64,000 nt of DNA from Chamaea fasciata (Eukaryota; Chordata; Aves; Passeriformes; Sylviidae). Below, piece after piece: positions 13,601 to 24,838 of this stretch (position 1 is its first letter; each line of letters starts with the position of its first letter). A model generated the notes under the pieces. The model searched no databases and was not told where the DNA came from. It saw only the letters and a list, made by a program, of their open reading frames with translations. The DNA lies in NCBI GenBank assembly GCA_029207755.1, contig JARCOQ010000003.1, forward strand, positions 48,094,971 to 48,158,970. Reading direction: 5' to 3'. Made by a program: the position numbers and the translations under genes.

Positions 13601-16600
13601 GTGTACTCAGGGGCAAGCAATGCTGCTGACATGAAACTTCATGGCCAGTTAGTCAACCCCAGAAAGAACTGGGCCAGCTCAGGGCACCCTGTTGGGGAGG
13701 GACTGATGATTTTCCATCTGCTCTTACAGGCTGCATTAGGCTATGGGGAAAAGACTGCCTTTTCATTTAGGAAGGAGGTTTTTTTGAGCAGCAACCATCT
13801 CTCATTCAAAGTTTGTGAATTTGCTTCTCTCTTTACCTTTCTAACTAGTAAAACTCCTTACTGCAGAGCTGCCATCTCAAGAATATCTATGCATCTCCCA
13901 AACCCCTAGATTCCTCACACTATGTAATGCTGAACACCATGAAACATTGCTTTATCAATAGCTTTCCTATGACTGTCTCAAATAGGGCTGAGCCCTCGTG
14001 TCTGTGTTTGCTAGATGTTTTAATGTAAAACAGAAATTTGTTCTGGATCAGCTATTTTAAAGTAAATTATGGTGGCTGTTGAAAGTGCTAATTAGACTGA
14101 CAAGCCTATAAGTAAGTGCAAGTCTCTGTTCCCACAACTTAGGTAGTAACATGTGATTTCTGTTATTGCATTGAGGCAGCTGTGGGCCTGATCCTACAAG
14201 GCAGAGTACCTAGCTACCTACCTCATAGAGAAATTTAAAACCTAAGTGTTGTATTGATAATTGAAAATGTGCTGAATGAGGAAGGGGAACGGGGAGATAA
14301 GGATGACTCAATACTACTAAGCCTGAAATGAAGCCACCCCAGCTTGTCTGCTACCTAAATTTTAACAAGTAGGTGTTTTTTATCTTAAGATAAGAGATTG
14401 TTTTGAAGGAGAAGAATTTTTGGAGGTTCCCTCTACATGAGAGGAGAGCACAATAATTCTGATATTACTGGCAAAGGTGAGGAAGTGGTCAACAACAGAA
14501 AACAATAGGATAGTCTAGGCAGGTGTTCCACAACAAAAATTTCTCTTTTAGAAAGGGTTTTTAGTGGATTATAGCTGAAGTGACAAGGAGTGCTGCAAAA
14601 ATTTCTTTTTAGACGGATAGTTCATTCTGCTGGCGAATGCAAGCTCTTTGCCTTCCTCAAGACAGTACTGACAAGCCAGGAAAAGGATTGTTGCAGTCGC
14701 CTTCTGGTCATAGCACAGGAATAAGAAATTTATCTGTGAAGGTAGAGAGCAGGGTAGCAAATTTTTGAAAGGTTATAGAAGAAATTAGGGGAAAAGCTCA
14801 TCTCTGGTGTAGGTTTAGGATCAAGGAGAGTACTCTTGTAAAGAGGAAACTGGCAAAGAAGATGGAGTGGTTTCTGCAAAAGAAAAAATACTCTTGTCAT
14901 GCAAAGATTTGGAGACCTGTTTTGTTCCTGTGGTGACAAGACATCCACAAGGAGATTTGGAGATTCAAGACAACGTTAAGACATGATGAAATATGGAGTA
15001 ATTTAAGGTAGCCAAGGTAAGCAGAGAATATTACACTAACTAGTTATTTGCCCAGTTTCAGGGCTGCAAGAGAGTCAAAGTGATGTAAACAAGAATAGTG
15101 CTTCAGTTAGCCTCTTCCATGCCTAATTTATCAACTGCCGTCATTGCTCTCCATGGCACCATCACCACCACAGCAAATGACTGTGGTGTTACAGACTGAG
15201 GTGCATGTAAGGAATAAGCAGCAGAAAAAGATTAGCCCATCACTGATAATTTAGTTTCTCAGAGACAAGAATTCCACTCAGAATTCTTTGCATACCTTAA
15301 GTTTTTTATTTTCAGGAAAGTTAATTTTTTACAGATATTGGTGAAGGTTTTATCTTCTCCTCTCAGAGACTTCTGCTTAACTGTGTTCTGCCAGTCCAAA
15401 AAGCCTAAGCTCAAGCTGAAAGTTATTTGTGTCCTCTGCAGTAATAACAACCATCAGTAGAAGTGTAACTCTTATCTGTGAATCACGGTATATCTCAGAT
15501 AGCTTTCCCATTATTGCATTGGTTTTACAAATGAGAATTCTAAAATAGAGCTTTTTATGCAGAAAAAAATAAGACAGTGGAGAAGACTCATTCAGGAAGA
15601 ATTACATATAAATAGTAGCAATTGCTTTTAGGACCATAAACAAACTCTCTGCTATACACGCGATCAGTGCAAACACAAAGCAAAGAGAAACAGCAAACCT
15701 TACATGGAGACCGCTGCCATAAAAGTCTTCAAATGCCACACTAACACTGCCATCTGAACAGGTACTGAAAGAAGTATAATATTTTTCAGGAGAAATTTCA
15801 GAAGTCTGAGAAGCATCTTATTGGTTTTATAGGAAGTTTATTCATTTGGAATTATGTTTGTGAATTTTCTATGCACTTCAGTTTTCATCCAACCATCATG
15901 TTATGAAAAAGAATTATAAAAATGTCTTACAATTAGCTAATAAATTATTCTAAAAGACATACAAAGCATTTTTTCTTCAGTATATTCTCTAGTTAGTGAA
16001 AAAGACCCCTTTCAAACAGGTAAACATTTCTGCAGAGGAGCTAAGTTGTGTGCAGCTCTCTTACTGTAAGTCAACAGTTTCTATGTCCTTGAAAAAATTT
16101 GGGAACTGCTTGGCATCTAGTAAGTGTGTCAGCAGAAGTGACCCATACGTCAACCTTTCACTTTGCAACACTCTGCTGACTGTGAAAAGTGAAAAAATTC
16201 CGAGAAGTTCCAATTCCCCCACTTAACGTACTACAACATGTGGCTGGTTTGAATCTACAAGTTCCTGAGCTATTAAAAAAAAACAAAGGGAAAGAGCTGA
16301 AATTTCATAAGGACAAATGTTTGCATGGTTTCATGTACTTTTCCTTTGAGGGGACTGTGTTCTTCACTTCAGTAATCCTAGCTAAAGTGCAGTGGGCATC
16401 TTTTAAAGTGTATCCCCTATTTTCTTCATCCCCTAGAATGTTTTAGGCTCACTTGCAGTAAAATTGTGATTTTCAAAGGGTCTCCCCATACTTCAGTGCT
16501 CAGCTCTGGTTGAAACAGGACCCGACTGCCTAACACCTTTTAATGATTGTACTGACATTTCTAATTCTAGTCCCAAGACTGACCAAAGAATATGCAGGAG

Positions 16601-17044
16601 CTACGGGAGGAAAGACTAAAACCTAGATTTTACTTCTTAAAATCAATACCAGTTTACCTAGATACTTTTACATAACTCTTCAAAAGGAGATGGTAAATTT
16701 TTAAACTTTCTGGCCATTGACACTAAAATATGTTGTGGTAATAAGTAAGTAACATGGCTATTGTCACACTAAACTCTATTTCTCAGAAAGACAGCAATGA
16801 CAAAACCGAGACCACATAAGAGCTACTGTTCTGTTAAGATAATTTTTTAGTGCTAGTTTCCTTGGGTATTTACTGTGTTGTCTTTCATTTTGAAGGCTGA
16901 ACTTCTGAAAATTTTGAAATCCCTCAGCCTGTGTAAGTTTTTCTGTGCAGAAGGCATTGTAGGCAGTACATAATCTCTTCACAGAAAGCGCATTCAGGGC
17001 ACTGCTTCCTGTCAGCAAAGTTTCCCTGGCTCATCAGGTGAGAT
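10641..17044. other. AT-rich non-coding stretch, no gene recognised
   Basis: Open frames of 128-129 codons occur at 12618-13007 (minus) and 13523-13909 (plus). They show no conserved domain, no biased codon use that I can see and no supporting splice or start context. I see no transposon until the LTR that begins near 17045. An AT-rich patch at about 14000-14110 with several TAAT/ATTA cores is noted separately as a possible conserved non-coding element. Confidence 0.7.
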
Positions 17045-17484
17045 GGTGACAGGCTGGTTTATTTGGTTTGTGTGGAAATGTTTTGGTAATGGGGGGCTTA
17101 AAGGAGTGACTTCTGAGAGGAGCTGCCAGAAGCTTCCTCTGTGTCCAGAGAAATCAATGCCAGCTGGTTCCAGGACAGACCTGCCACTGGCCAAGGCTGA
17201 GCCCATGGTAGCAGCACTGCTGGGATAATGTATTTAAGGAGAAAGAAGTTACTGCGAAGAGCAAGTACAGCTGGAGAAAAGAGGAGTGAGGGTCTGTGAG
17301 AGGAGCAGCTCTGCAGGCACCCAAGTCAGTGCAGAAGGAGGGGTGCAGAAGGTGCTCGAGACACTGAAGCTGAGATTCCCCTACAGCCTGTGGTCCAGAC
17401 CATGGTCATGCAGACTGTCACCCTGCAGCCCATGGAGGTCTACAGTGAAACAGATATGCACCTGAAGTCCTTGGAGGACCCCAT

Positions 17485-17680
17485 GTCAGAGCAGGTGGAT
17501 TCCCAAAGGAGGCTGTGGCTCCTTGGGAAGCCTGTATTGGAGCAGGGTCCTGGCAGGACCTGTGGCACCATGGAGAGAGGAGCCCACACTGGAGCAGGTT
17601 TTCTGACAGGACCCTGCAGAGGACGCACTCTGGAGAAGTTCACAAAGAACTGCCTATGGTAAAGACCATGTTGGAAAAGC
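17485..17680 (+). repeat. Degenerate internal tandem array within the LTR U3
   Basis: Related motifs of the type (C/T)TGGAGCAGG or TGGAGAAG recur near 17489, 17539, 17591, 17631 and 17671. Each is surrounded by variants of CCCATG, GGACC and AAGCC. The spacing is irregular (roughly 50, 52, 40 and 40 bp) and the copies are diverged. Such arrays are known to vary in copy number between members of this LTR family. Confidence 0.6.
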
Positions 17681-17951
17681 TCATGAAAATATCTCTGTAT
17701 CCCATGGGACTGACTTCATACTGGAGTGGAGAGGAGAGTAAGGAGTTCTTTCCATGAGGAGAAAAGAGTGGCAGAAACAATGCGTGATGAAGTGACCATA
17801 AACCCCATTCCTCATTCCCTTGTGTTGCACTGGAGGGAGGAGGTAGAGAGAATTGGGAGTGAATTTGAGTTTGGGAAGAAGGAAGGGGTGGCAGAAGGAT
17901 GTTTTTAAGATTTGATTTTATTTCTCATTATCCTACTCTAATTTAATTGGT

Positions 17952-17957
17952 AATAAA
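17952..17957 (+). promoter_or_regulatory. LTR polyadenylation signal AATAAA
   Basis: A canonical AATAAA hexamer lies inside the LTR and is followed by a T-run and a GT-rich segment, the usual R/U5 arrangement. It supports the plus orientation of the element. Confidence 0.65.
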
Positions 17958-18140
17958 TTATTTTTTTCCCCAAGTCAAGTCTGTTTGCCTGCGATGGTAA
18001 CTGGTGAGCAATCTCTCTTGTCCTTACCTAGACTCACAAACGTTTTGTTCTATTTTTTCTTTCCTCTATTCAGCCGAGGAGGGAGAGCAATATAATGGCT
18101 TTGGCAGCACCTGGTATGCAGCCAGGGTCAGCCCAACACA

Positions 18141-21100
18141 GCTGAATTTCAGACATGACCCTACTGGACCAGTATTGCACTCAGGGCACCTCACAATAGA
18201 AAACAGACCTCTGACCTGAGAAAGGAGAGTTCACTGAAGTGCTGCATCAACAATGGTACCTCACTCCATCTGACATATAAATCCAATCCAATGGGACAAC
18301 ATGCTTCTTTGATATGACACGACCAGTGAAGCGGCACTTAAAGGAGTCACAATAACAGGGTGAAGAATAATTACTGTTTCTTCAGTTTTGTCAATATCAT
18401 ACCGGGACAGTGCATGTGTTCTGTTGCCTCACTTTATGTATGGCACTCCTGGGACTGCATGTTATTTCTCATGGCATGAAAAGATGTGATCTTTGTAAGT
18501 AAATGGCAGATTGTATTCTGCCAGCTCAGTTGCAAGTGTAACTTCTCCTCCACGAACTTTGGATTCTTTCTGTGAGGTTGTGTTCTTACTAAGGATGACA
18601 TTGGATGTGGCAGTACTGACCACAAAGCTGCCCCCATAATGTATGCAAAGTTGAAAACTTAATCCCTTTGGGGTGTTTTCTACAGCAGATAAGAGAAGCT
18701 TGATTTTTTCCAGGAGATTTTATGCTCCTTTTTTTTTTTAACCTGGAGCTCTTTTTCCCAGAGCATTTATCTCCTCTGGCTGCATGAGAGTACTCATTCT
18801 GCATGGATACATCTGTGACCCTCTGAAAAGGTGAGTGTAAAACCGACAACTATAAATTCTATTTAAAGATCAGTGGCAAGGAATAAAATGGAAGTAGCGA
18901 AACTGGCCAGAAGGCACTAACATTAGATGGGAGTCTTAATATTCCTCCTTCCCCATTTCATTGATATTTTAAAGTCTTGGAAATTGCCCTTCAGGGTAAA
19001 TTTAATGCACAGAAAGTAAAGACTTATCTACGTGACCCTCATGAGCATTTACGGGGAATTGTTTTGGATTGTGGTCTGGGAACCTTGCTGCTGGAGTTTG
19101 CAAAGTATAGCAGGAGTGCACAATTTATGCATTACAAGTCCAAGGATGGCAGAAGCTTCTTGTCATCTTTCACAGGAATAAATTTTGAAGGACAGGTATG
19201 AGGAAGAAAGCTTTCCTGGAATCACTGCTGATGGAGCCATTGTAGCTCTGACTTTATTTTTTTTTCTGGAGAGCAGATTACAAAGCACCTGACATTCAAA
19301 GGGCAATGGACATTTCCTAGCTACTTCTGTTGAAGGTGCATCTGCAGTTCATATAAACCCTCTTTGAGGTAACTACAATAAATAAACGCTAACAGTAATA
19401 ATGAGCAAAATGCAGAACATGGAGATCTACCGGGTAAGGCCTCAGCGGTGAGGCTTGCTCTGAGCTCCACTCCATCCATCTAGGCAGTAAGTTCAGCTTG
19501 GCCTCAGCGACAAAAGCAGGCAGAGAAAACTCCAAGGTCAGTCCAGGGCAAAACCTGGACAGAAGAAGTAGAAAAATCTACCAGAAACAGCATTTTCTAA
19601 TGGGAAGGCAGAGCTCTTTGGCCTAGGATATGCGTAAAAAAAAGCTGCCTGAACGCAACCCAGTTGCCCCTCTCCTGGCAGGATCTGTTCAGGCACTGAC
19701 TGCTTTGTCATCATCACAAAGACCTGGAAGGGAGAGCCCTCAGCACAGCCCTGACACTGCTCCAGGAGGGTGATAACTATGTGCCTGCTAACAGTGCAGG
19801 GCACTCAGCACCCCTGCTCTTCATAACTTTTAACTAACTTCCTGAATTCTTAAGGGTCGTTTTTTATGAGCTGAGCACAGGATTAGGAGTACACATGGAC
19901 TTTGAAGTTTATAAGAGTTGGTACAGAGAATAGTCTGCCTTTTGATTTGCATTCTGCTGTAGCAACAGCCTCTCACTTTGCAATGGATGAGAACAGAAGA
20001 TCAAAATCTATTTTGAGACTGTCTGGAATTCACTCTACAGATGTTGCTCTAAACATGATGCTTTTAAATAAATCAATTTATTTTTAATTTCACACACATA
20101 CTATGTTGTTTCTAGAGCTTGCAAGTCACAACTCCAGCTGAACATACAACCTCAAATCTACATTGAGGAAAAGAAACTTTATCTGGTTTATAATTTTAAA
20201 AAGTAGATCCTGTACAACAGACATCTTGCAGAACAGTTGTTCTGACTAAACCTAGCTAACACAAATGCTTACTTAATGAGAATTTAATTGGTTTAAAAGA
20301 TACAGTACTCTGCCTTGATTCACCATCAGTAACCAGGATAAAACTTTCCAGACTGGTTCCCTGAACTAGATAGTTCCAGATATTTTAGGAGTCCCCATGG
20401 ACATCAAAAGTTATCCATGAAAACAAGTGACACTTTGAGATTTTAATTTGATATTATTTGTGGTGCTTGCATATGTAGCTCTCAGTGGATGAAATTTCGT
20501 TTAAATGTCATAGCATTATTAGGATTTTTGTTTTTAAGAGTGTCTCTTAAAAGCCAACAAAGAGCCATCTGCTTTGCAAACTCTTAATTTTTAGTGTCCC
20601 ATGTGCTTGTGACTCCTCAAAACTTTAGCAATTTTCCCCTAGGCATTTAAATATTAATTTGTTTAATGTTGACTCATTTCACTTAACATACTGAATTAAG
20701 AGAACATTGCAAAGTCACCTTCACATAAAATGAAAAAAAAAATTCCAAGAGATGGGAATGTGCCTATCTAGCTGTCCTTTTAGATTTGAGCAGTTGCGTG
20801 GGATGTGAATCCTTGAGATGTCATGGTTTGCCATTCTGACTGAAAGAGGAGTATTTGCATTTTGGTATGAGACACTGCAAGAAATGATGAATTTCTTAGC
20901 TGCAAGGTGGCAAAGGAGGGAAATTGAGGACTCTGCAAGCAGCCACGCAGCGGGAGCAGGACCCACCACTATGGCTGGCAGGAGGACCTGCCCACACCCT
21001 CACATGGAATCAGCAGCAGCAGCTCCTAACAGGCGAAGGAGGTTCCTGGCTGGCTCACTGGCCAGACTGCCCTGGGCTACTGAGACAGCCTTCAAAGCCA

Positions 21101-23254
21101 GTGCTGCCATTTTTACCAGTTGCTGCTGGCTATATGACTGGTTGGAAAATTTCTGACAGAATAATGTTTCCACTAAAGAGACAGTTCTATTAAAATTGAC
21201 ACATTTCAAGGAAAAAATGACAGAGTTGATTCATTTGGACTTCTCCCATTTGAAAAATGAGGCTTTTCGTTTCAATCCTCTGCCATGAAAACAGTTCATC
21301 TCAATTTTTATCACTTTGATTTACTGTGCATTTAAATATTTAAATGAGCTGCTATATAGTCATTACATAGATACATAGTATTCTGACATTACAGTGACCT
21401 AGTGATTTAACCTTATGCAAAAGGTTTCACAATGCAACTCTTTTGCTAGCAGATTCACTCTGTAGTTTCTACATCCTATTCATAGGAAGTTTGAGAGATG
21501 AGGCATTAAAAAACAAAATGAGAAATCAGATTTGCCTATGCAATGCAGCTAGTCAGGTTCCTGAGCACCTCTGCATGGGAACCACTGACCCAAGCTGTCA
21601 TGTTCTGCGGGGCAGATGCTTGGATGAGGCTCCTGATTTCCATGGATTTGACCACTGTCCCCAGCTAATCCAAGAGGCCAACATGATCGTTACTTTCTTT
21701 CCCCTCCACTTGAATCTGTCAGTACGCTCCACTCTGATGGAAGGCCAGGGCACGCAGGACTGACCACAGCTGCTCATCAACCAGCCCCCATGTCCTTAAC
21801 TCTCCACTGGCTTCAAACTGGGATGCAGCCTTTTAGTTAGTGGTTGCCAGACACAGCTGTTAGAAATGTGATGTCACAGCAAGGTTGCAGAACCCAGCAA
21901 TGTGGGTATAAGTGAACAATTATGAGTGAGGTGGAGGACATTTCCCAGGAAACTGATAAGCAGCTGGGAGGGGTTAATGGCCCACACTGTGCTTTGGCTC
22001 ATTAAATGCTAGCAGATATTAATCTCCAGAGAACATTCCTGATGGGAGCTGGTGTTGCTGTTTGAAATGAGACAAAGCTGTATTTTGTTTTCTGTATGCC
22101 TACCTGTTTGTTCTTATATAATTTATGAGTTTAATGATGATCTCTTTCTCTTTGCCAGAATGAGCCAAAGGGGTTCTAAATCTCCTCCACTGGCTCTGGT
22201 AAAAGCCCTGAAATCACCAAGTGGGAGTCGGCTGTTCCTGCACAGCAGTGCCTAGTTGTGCTAATTCCTGGCTCATGGGTCAACCCCAGATTTCTTTAAT
22301 GGGTCTCAGTTCCACACCAGCATGGGAGTTTTCTCCTTTTCCATACACAATGCAATAGACTATGAGAAAAGGAAATGGAGAGAGAACAACTTATGGTGCC
22401 TTCTAAACCTATTCAGGGAAACTTCAAGGAGTTCTCTAATGTATAAACTAAAATTAATTATTCCTTACAGGGAGCTGTTCCACAAACTGTTTCTGAGGGG
22501 AAAAAAAAAAAAAAAAGACATAAGGCAAACAAGCAGCTATTTTTGGAGGACATAAAAATATAATAACAGAAGTTATTGATGGGTATACCCTTGTCAGAGA
22601 AGCTCAATAACATTATCAACTCAATCACATCCCCAAGTCTTTTACAGCTTCTCAACAGTACTGGCAGCCCAATAAAAAGAGATTGCATACAGTTTATGTC
22701 ACTTTTTGTACATTTTAAAGTTATTTTATTTTCTACTCAGAGGGGAAATACTTTCTGGGAACATCATACTGAAAAATCAAAAGTCTTTCCAGCTTTTCTC
22801 CTAAAAAGTTACAGGGACAGCTTTGGGAATCAGCATCAGTGTGATGCAACTCCTGCTGAGCTGTCCACTGGGAATTACCTGAAAATCATTTCTTATGGAA
22901 CTCCATTGACCATGATAAAATTACACCAAAGGTGAATTTGGTCCTGCCTACAAGGAGGAAGGACAGAATCACAGTAGGTACTGTGGTACTTGCATCTGAA
23001 CATACTAGTGGGTTAGGAATTCTTCTCTTTGTATCTTGGCTGGGAACATGAGGGAAAATCATTTAGGACAGAAGGAATGAACAAGGCAGAGGCTAAGGGC
23101 AGCTATTCAGTGAGATGCAGTTATTATCAATGTGCCCAGGGCACTTGCCATGAACTCATTAAGAAACCCTACTGTTTTATAGCTCATGAGAAATGCTCAT
23201 TCGAATTACTTCACAGCAACAGGGCTTTTTAAATTAAAAGTTAGATAAACATAG
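18141..23254. other. Non-coding stretch with two weak exon-like segments
   Basis: No recognisable gene is present. Two plus-strand segments, 18762-18830 and 18995-19195, have good acceptor and donor motifs and one open frame each, but their reading phases do not join. They are reported as leads only. A somewhat more GC-rich patch at 20930-21130 holds short CAG repeats. A run of 16 A sits at 22501-22516. Confidence 0.6.
22501..22516. repeat. poly-A run of 16
   Basis: Sixteen A follow GAGGGG. There is no polyadenylation signal and no recognisable retroposed body upstream, so it is a simple homopolymer. Confidence 0.9.
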
Positions 23255-23720
23255 GTTCTGTTGTAGAAAAATACCACTTAATAACTGGGCTGTCTCTGGA
23301 AGACAAGAAGCTTGAGAAGGTTGTTTTTGTAGTGGTAGCTTTGGCAAGAACAGAGAAATTAGGCAAGGCTGGCCATATTCAACAAGACCAAGGCAGTTGT
23401 GGAAGGCTGAGCAGACTCTGGGCACCGGGGCCGTGTTGGACTGGAGGGGGGTGTAAGCACTCAGGTAATAATGACTCCTTGTATAAGGAGAACAACCAGC
23501 CAGCCTATCTGAGCCTAGCAGATACCACAGAGAAAACTGCAGATGCAAAAGGAATGTTTTACTGGGTGGAGTTTTGACCCTCAATAAGTCAACCAGGTAT
23601 TAAGACTGGGACTGTGGACCACTCTGCTGATGCAGTGAGTTTTGTACACTTTTATGTATATGACTATACTGTATACTTTCCAGATAAAGCTGTTTAAAAG
23701 ACACTTGTGTGATTTTAAAA
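23255..23720 (+). mobile_element. Possible decayed LTR or other retroelement fragment
   Basis: This roughly 460-bp block is richer in G and C than its flanks and has a promoter-plus-terminator arrangement. A TATA-like GGTATTAAG lies at about 23596, an ATAAAG at about 23685, and an A-rich end near 23710. It reads like the U3-R-U5 order of an LTR and feels similar to avian repeat sequence I have met. However, I could not define TG and CA ends or a target-site duplication. It may equally be unique sequence. Boundaries are approximate. Confidence 0.3.
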
Positions 23721-24469
23721 GGTTGAAGAATACCTGAAATGTCACAGATTCAGTCTCTGAACTATGAGAATATATACATTTGTGGACAAGGAAGATTTAA
23801 AGCAAGACTGTTGAGAAAACTGAGTTTGGCTCTGGCAGAAACCGCTGACATCTGGTACAAAGTCAAAAAAACAAAAAGGGAGAGAGACTGAAACAAATGA
23901 ACTTAATGAAATAACAGTTCCTGTTACATGGTGGAATAGTACGAGGTAAATATATATACAGCAAGAAAAGAGAATAGATTGCCCAGTCCTCTCAGGATGC
24001 TATGAAACGCAATATAGTAGCATTCCTCTGTCTTTATCTTTGTAAGTATATTACAAGTAGAATGAAGAATGAATCTGAACAAAATGTAAGTTTAAGGGAC
24101 AAATAATAAGAAATTGGTTACTTATTCTTTTTTTACACTGTTTCATGCCACTTTTATTGTTCCTCTTCCAAAGTGCAAGAATACCCCAATATGTGTGTGA
24201 TGCCAAAAACCACTTTGGATTTAGAGACAAAATCCTACCCTTATAGCAGAACAGTGATTCAAAACTGAATATAGAGGTAATAATTTATATACCTAATATG
24301 ATAAAACAGTTCTGAGAGTGGGTAAAGTGAGGGCTTGAGATTTTTTTTTTTTTTAATTTCTTGAGTGCTTATGGGGCTCTCACTGCTGCAGAACCTAAAC
24401 CTCACCACTTTAAGAATTTATTCTCCTAATACTTAGATGGTGTTAGAGAGCTAAAGGAGCAAGTCCATG

Positions 24470-24489
24470 AGAAGTGACTAGTCACTTCT
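24470..24489. repeat. Perfect 20-bp palindrome
   Basis: AGAAGTGACT is followed directly by its reverse complement AGTCACTTCT. A second, looser inverted pair, GACTC/GAGTC with a 3-base spacer, follows at once. Possible dimeric protein binding site or chance. Confidence 0.8.
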
Positions 24490-24766
24490 AGACTCCTAGA
24501 GTCCTGATGGTGGTCCTTGAATTTCTTTCTTAGATCTTTGAGAAATTTAAAAAAAAAAAGTTTAATTTTCACAGATAAATTCCCTGGAGTTCTGCTGCTT
24601 TTTAACTCCAGAAGAAGGTTCTTTATCTTACAGGCTCAGCAAATTTATTTAAATCCCCAAATTGCAAAGTCCTCAATTTAAATGCTTCTTGGCCATTGTG
24701 AACCAGACCTAGCAGCCATCCTCAGCACATTCTGCAGAAAACATATACATAAGTGGATTTGACCCC

Positions 24767-24838
24767 AACAAAAACAAACAAACAAACAAAACAAACAAAC
24801 AAAACCACCCAAAACCAAACAACAACAACAACAAAAAA
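24767..24838. repeat. A/C-rich low-complexity block (CAAA/CAA type)
   Basis: About 70 bases contain only A and C, first as AAAC tetranucleotides, then a CCACCC interruption, then a CAA trinucleotide tract. Similar mixed A/C blocks recur at 44677-44766 and 58487-58588. The open frames rich in Phe and Leu on the minus strand, and in Thr, Asn and Gln on the plus strand, are translations of this repeat and not genes. Confidence 0.9.

Larger units (their letters stand above)
17045..18140 (+). mobile_element. Solo LTR of an avian endogenous retrovirus family
   Basis: The whole block follows an LTR consensus I recognise as dispersed in many bird genomes. It has a purine-rich U3 with repeated GGAGCAG-type motifs, an AATAAA signal at 17952-17957, then a T-rich and GT-rich stretch, and an end around GCCCAACACA at 18131-18140. 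The 3' end is well placed. The 5' end, in the region GTGACAGGCTGGTTTATT, is approximate and I found no clear target-site duplication. The bases after 18140 show no primer-binding site or gag-like frame, so this appears to be a solo LTR. U3 carries a degenerate internal tandem array at about 17485-17680, with unit spacing of 40-52 bp. I cannot assign the family name or the ERV class with certainty. Any open frames inside it are not host genes. Confidence 0.8.

Noticed and set aside
13523..13909. 128-codon plus-strand open frame
   Set aside because: No domain pattern, and it overlaps another random frame.
22440..22520. Processed pseudogene ending at the A-run at 22501
   Set aside because: No AATAAA or ATTAAA in the right place and no recognisable coding body upstream.
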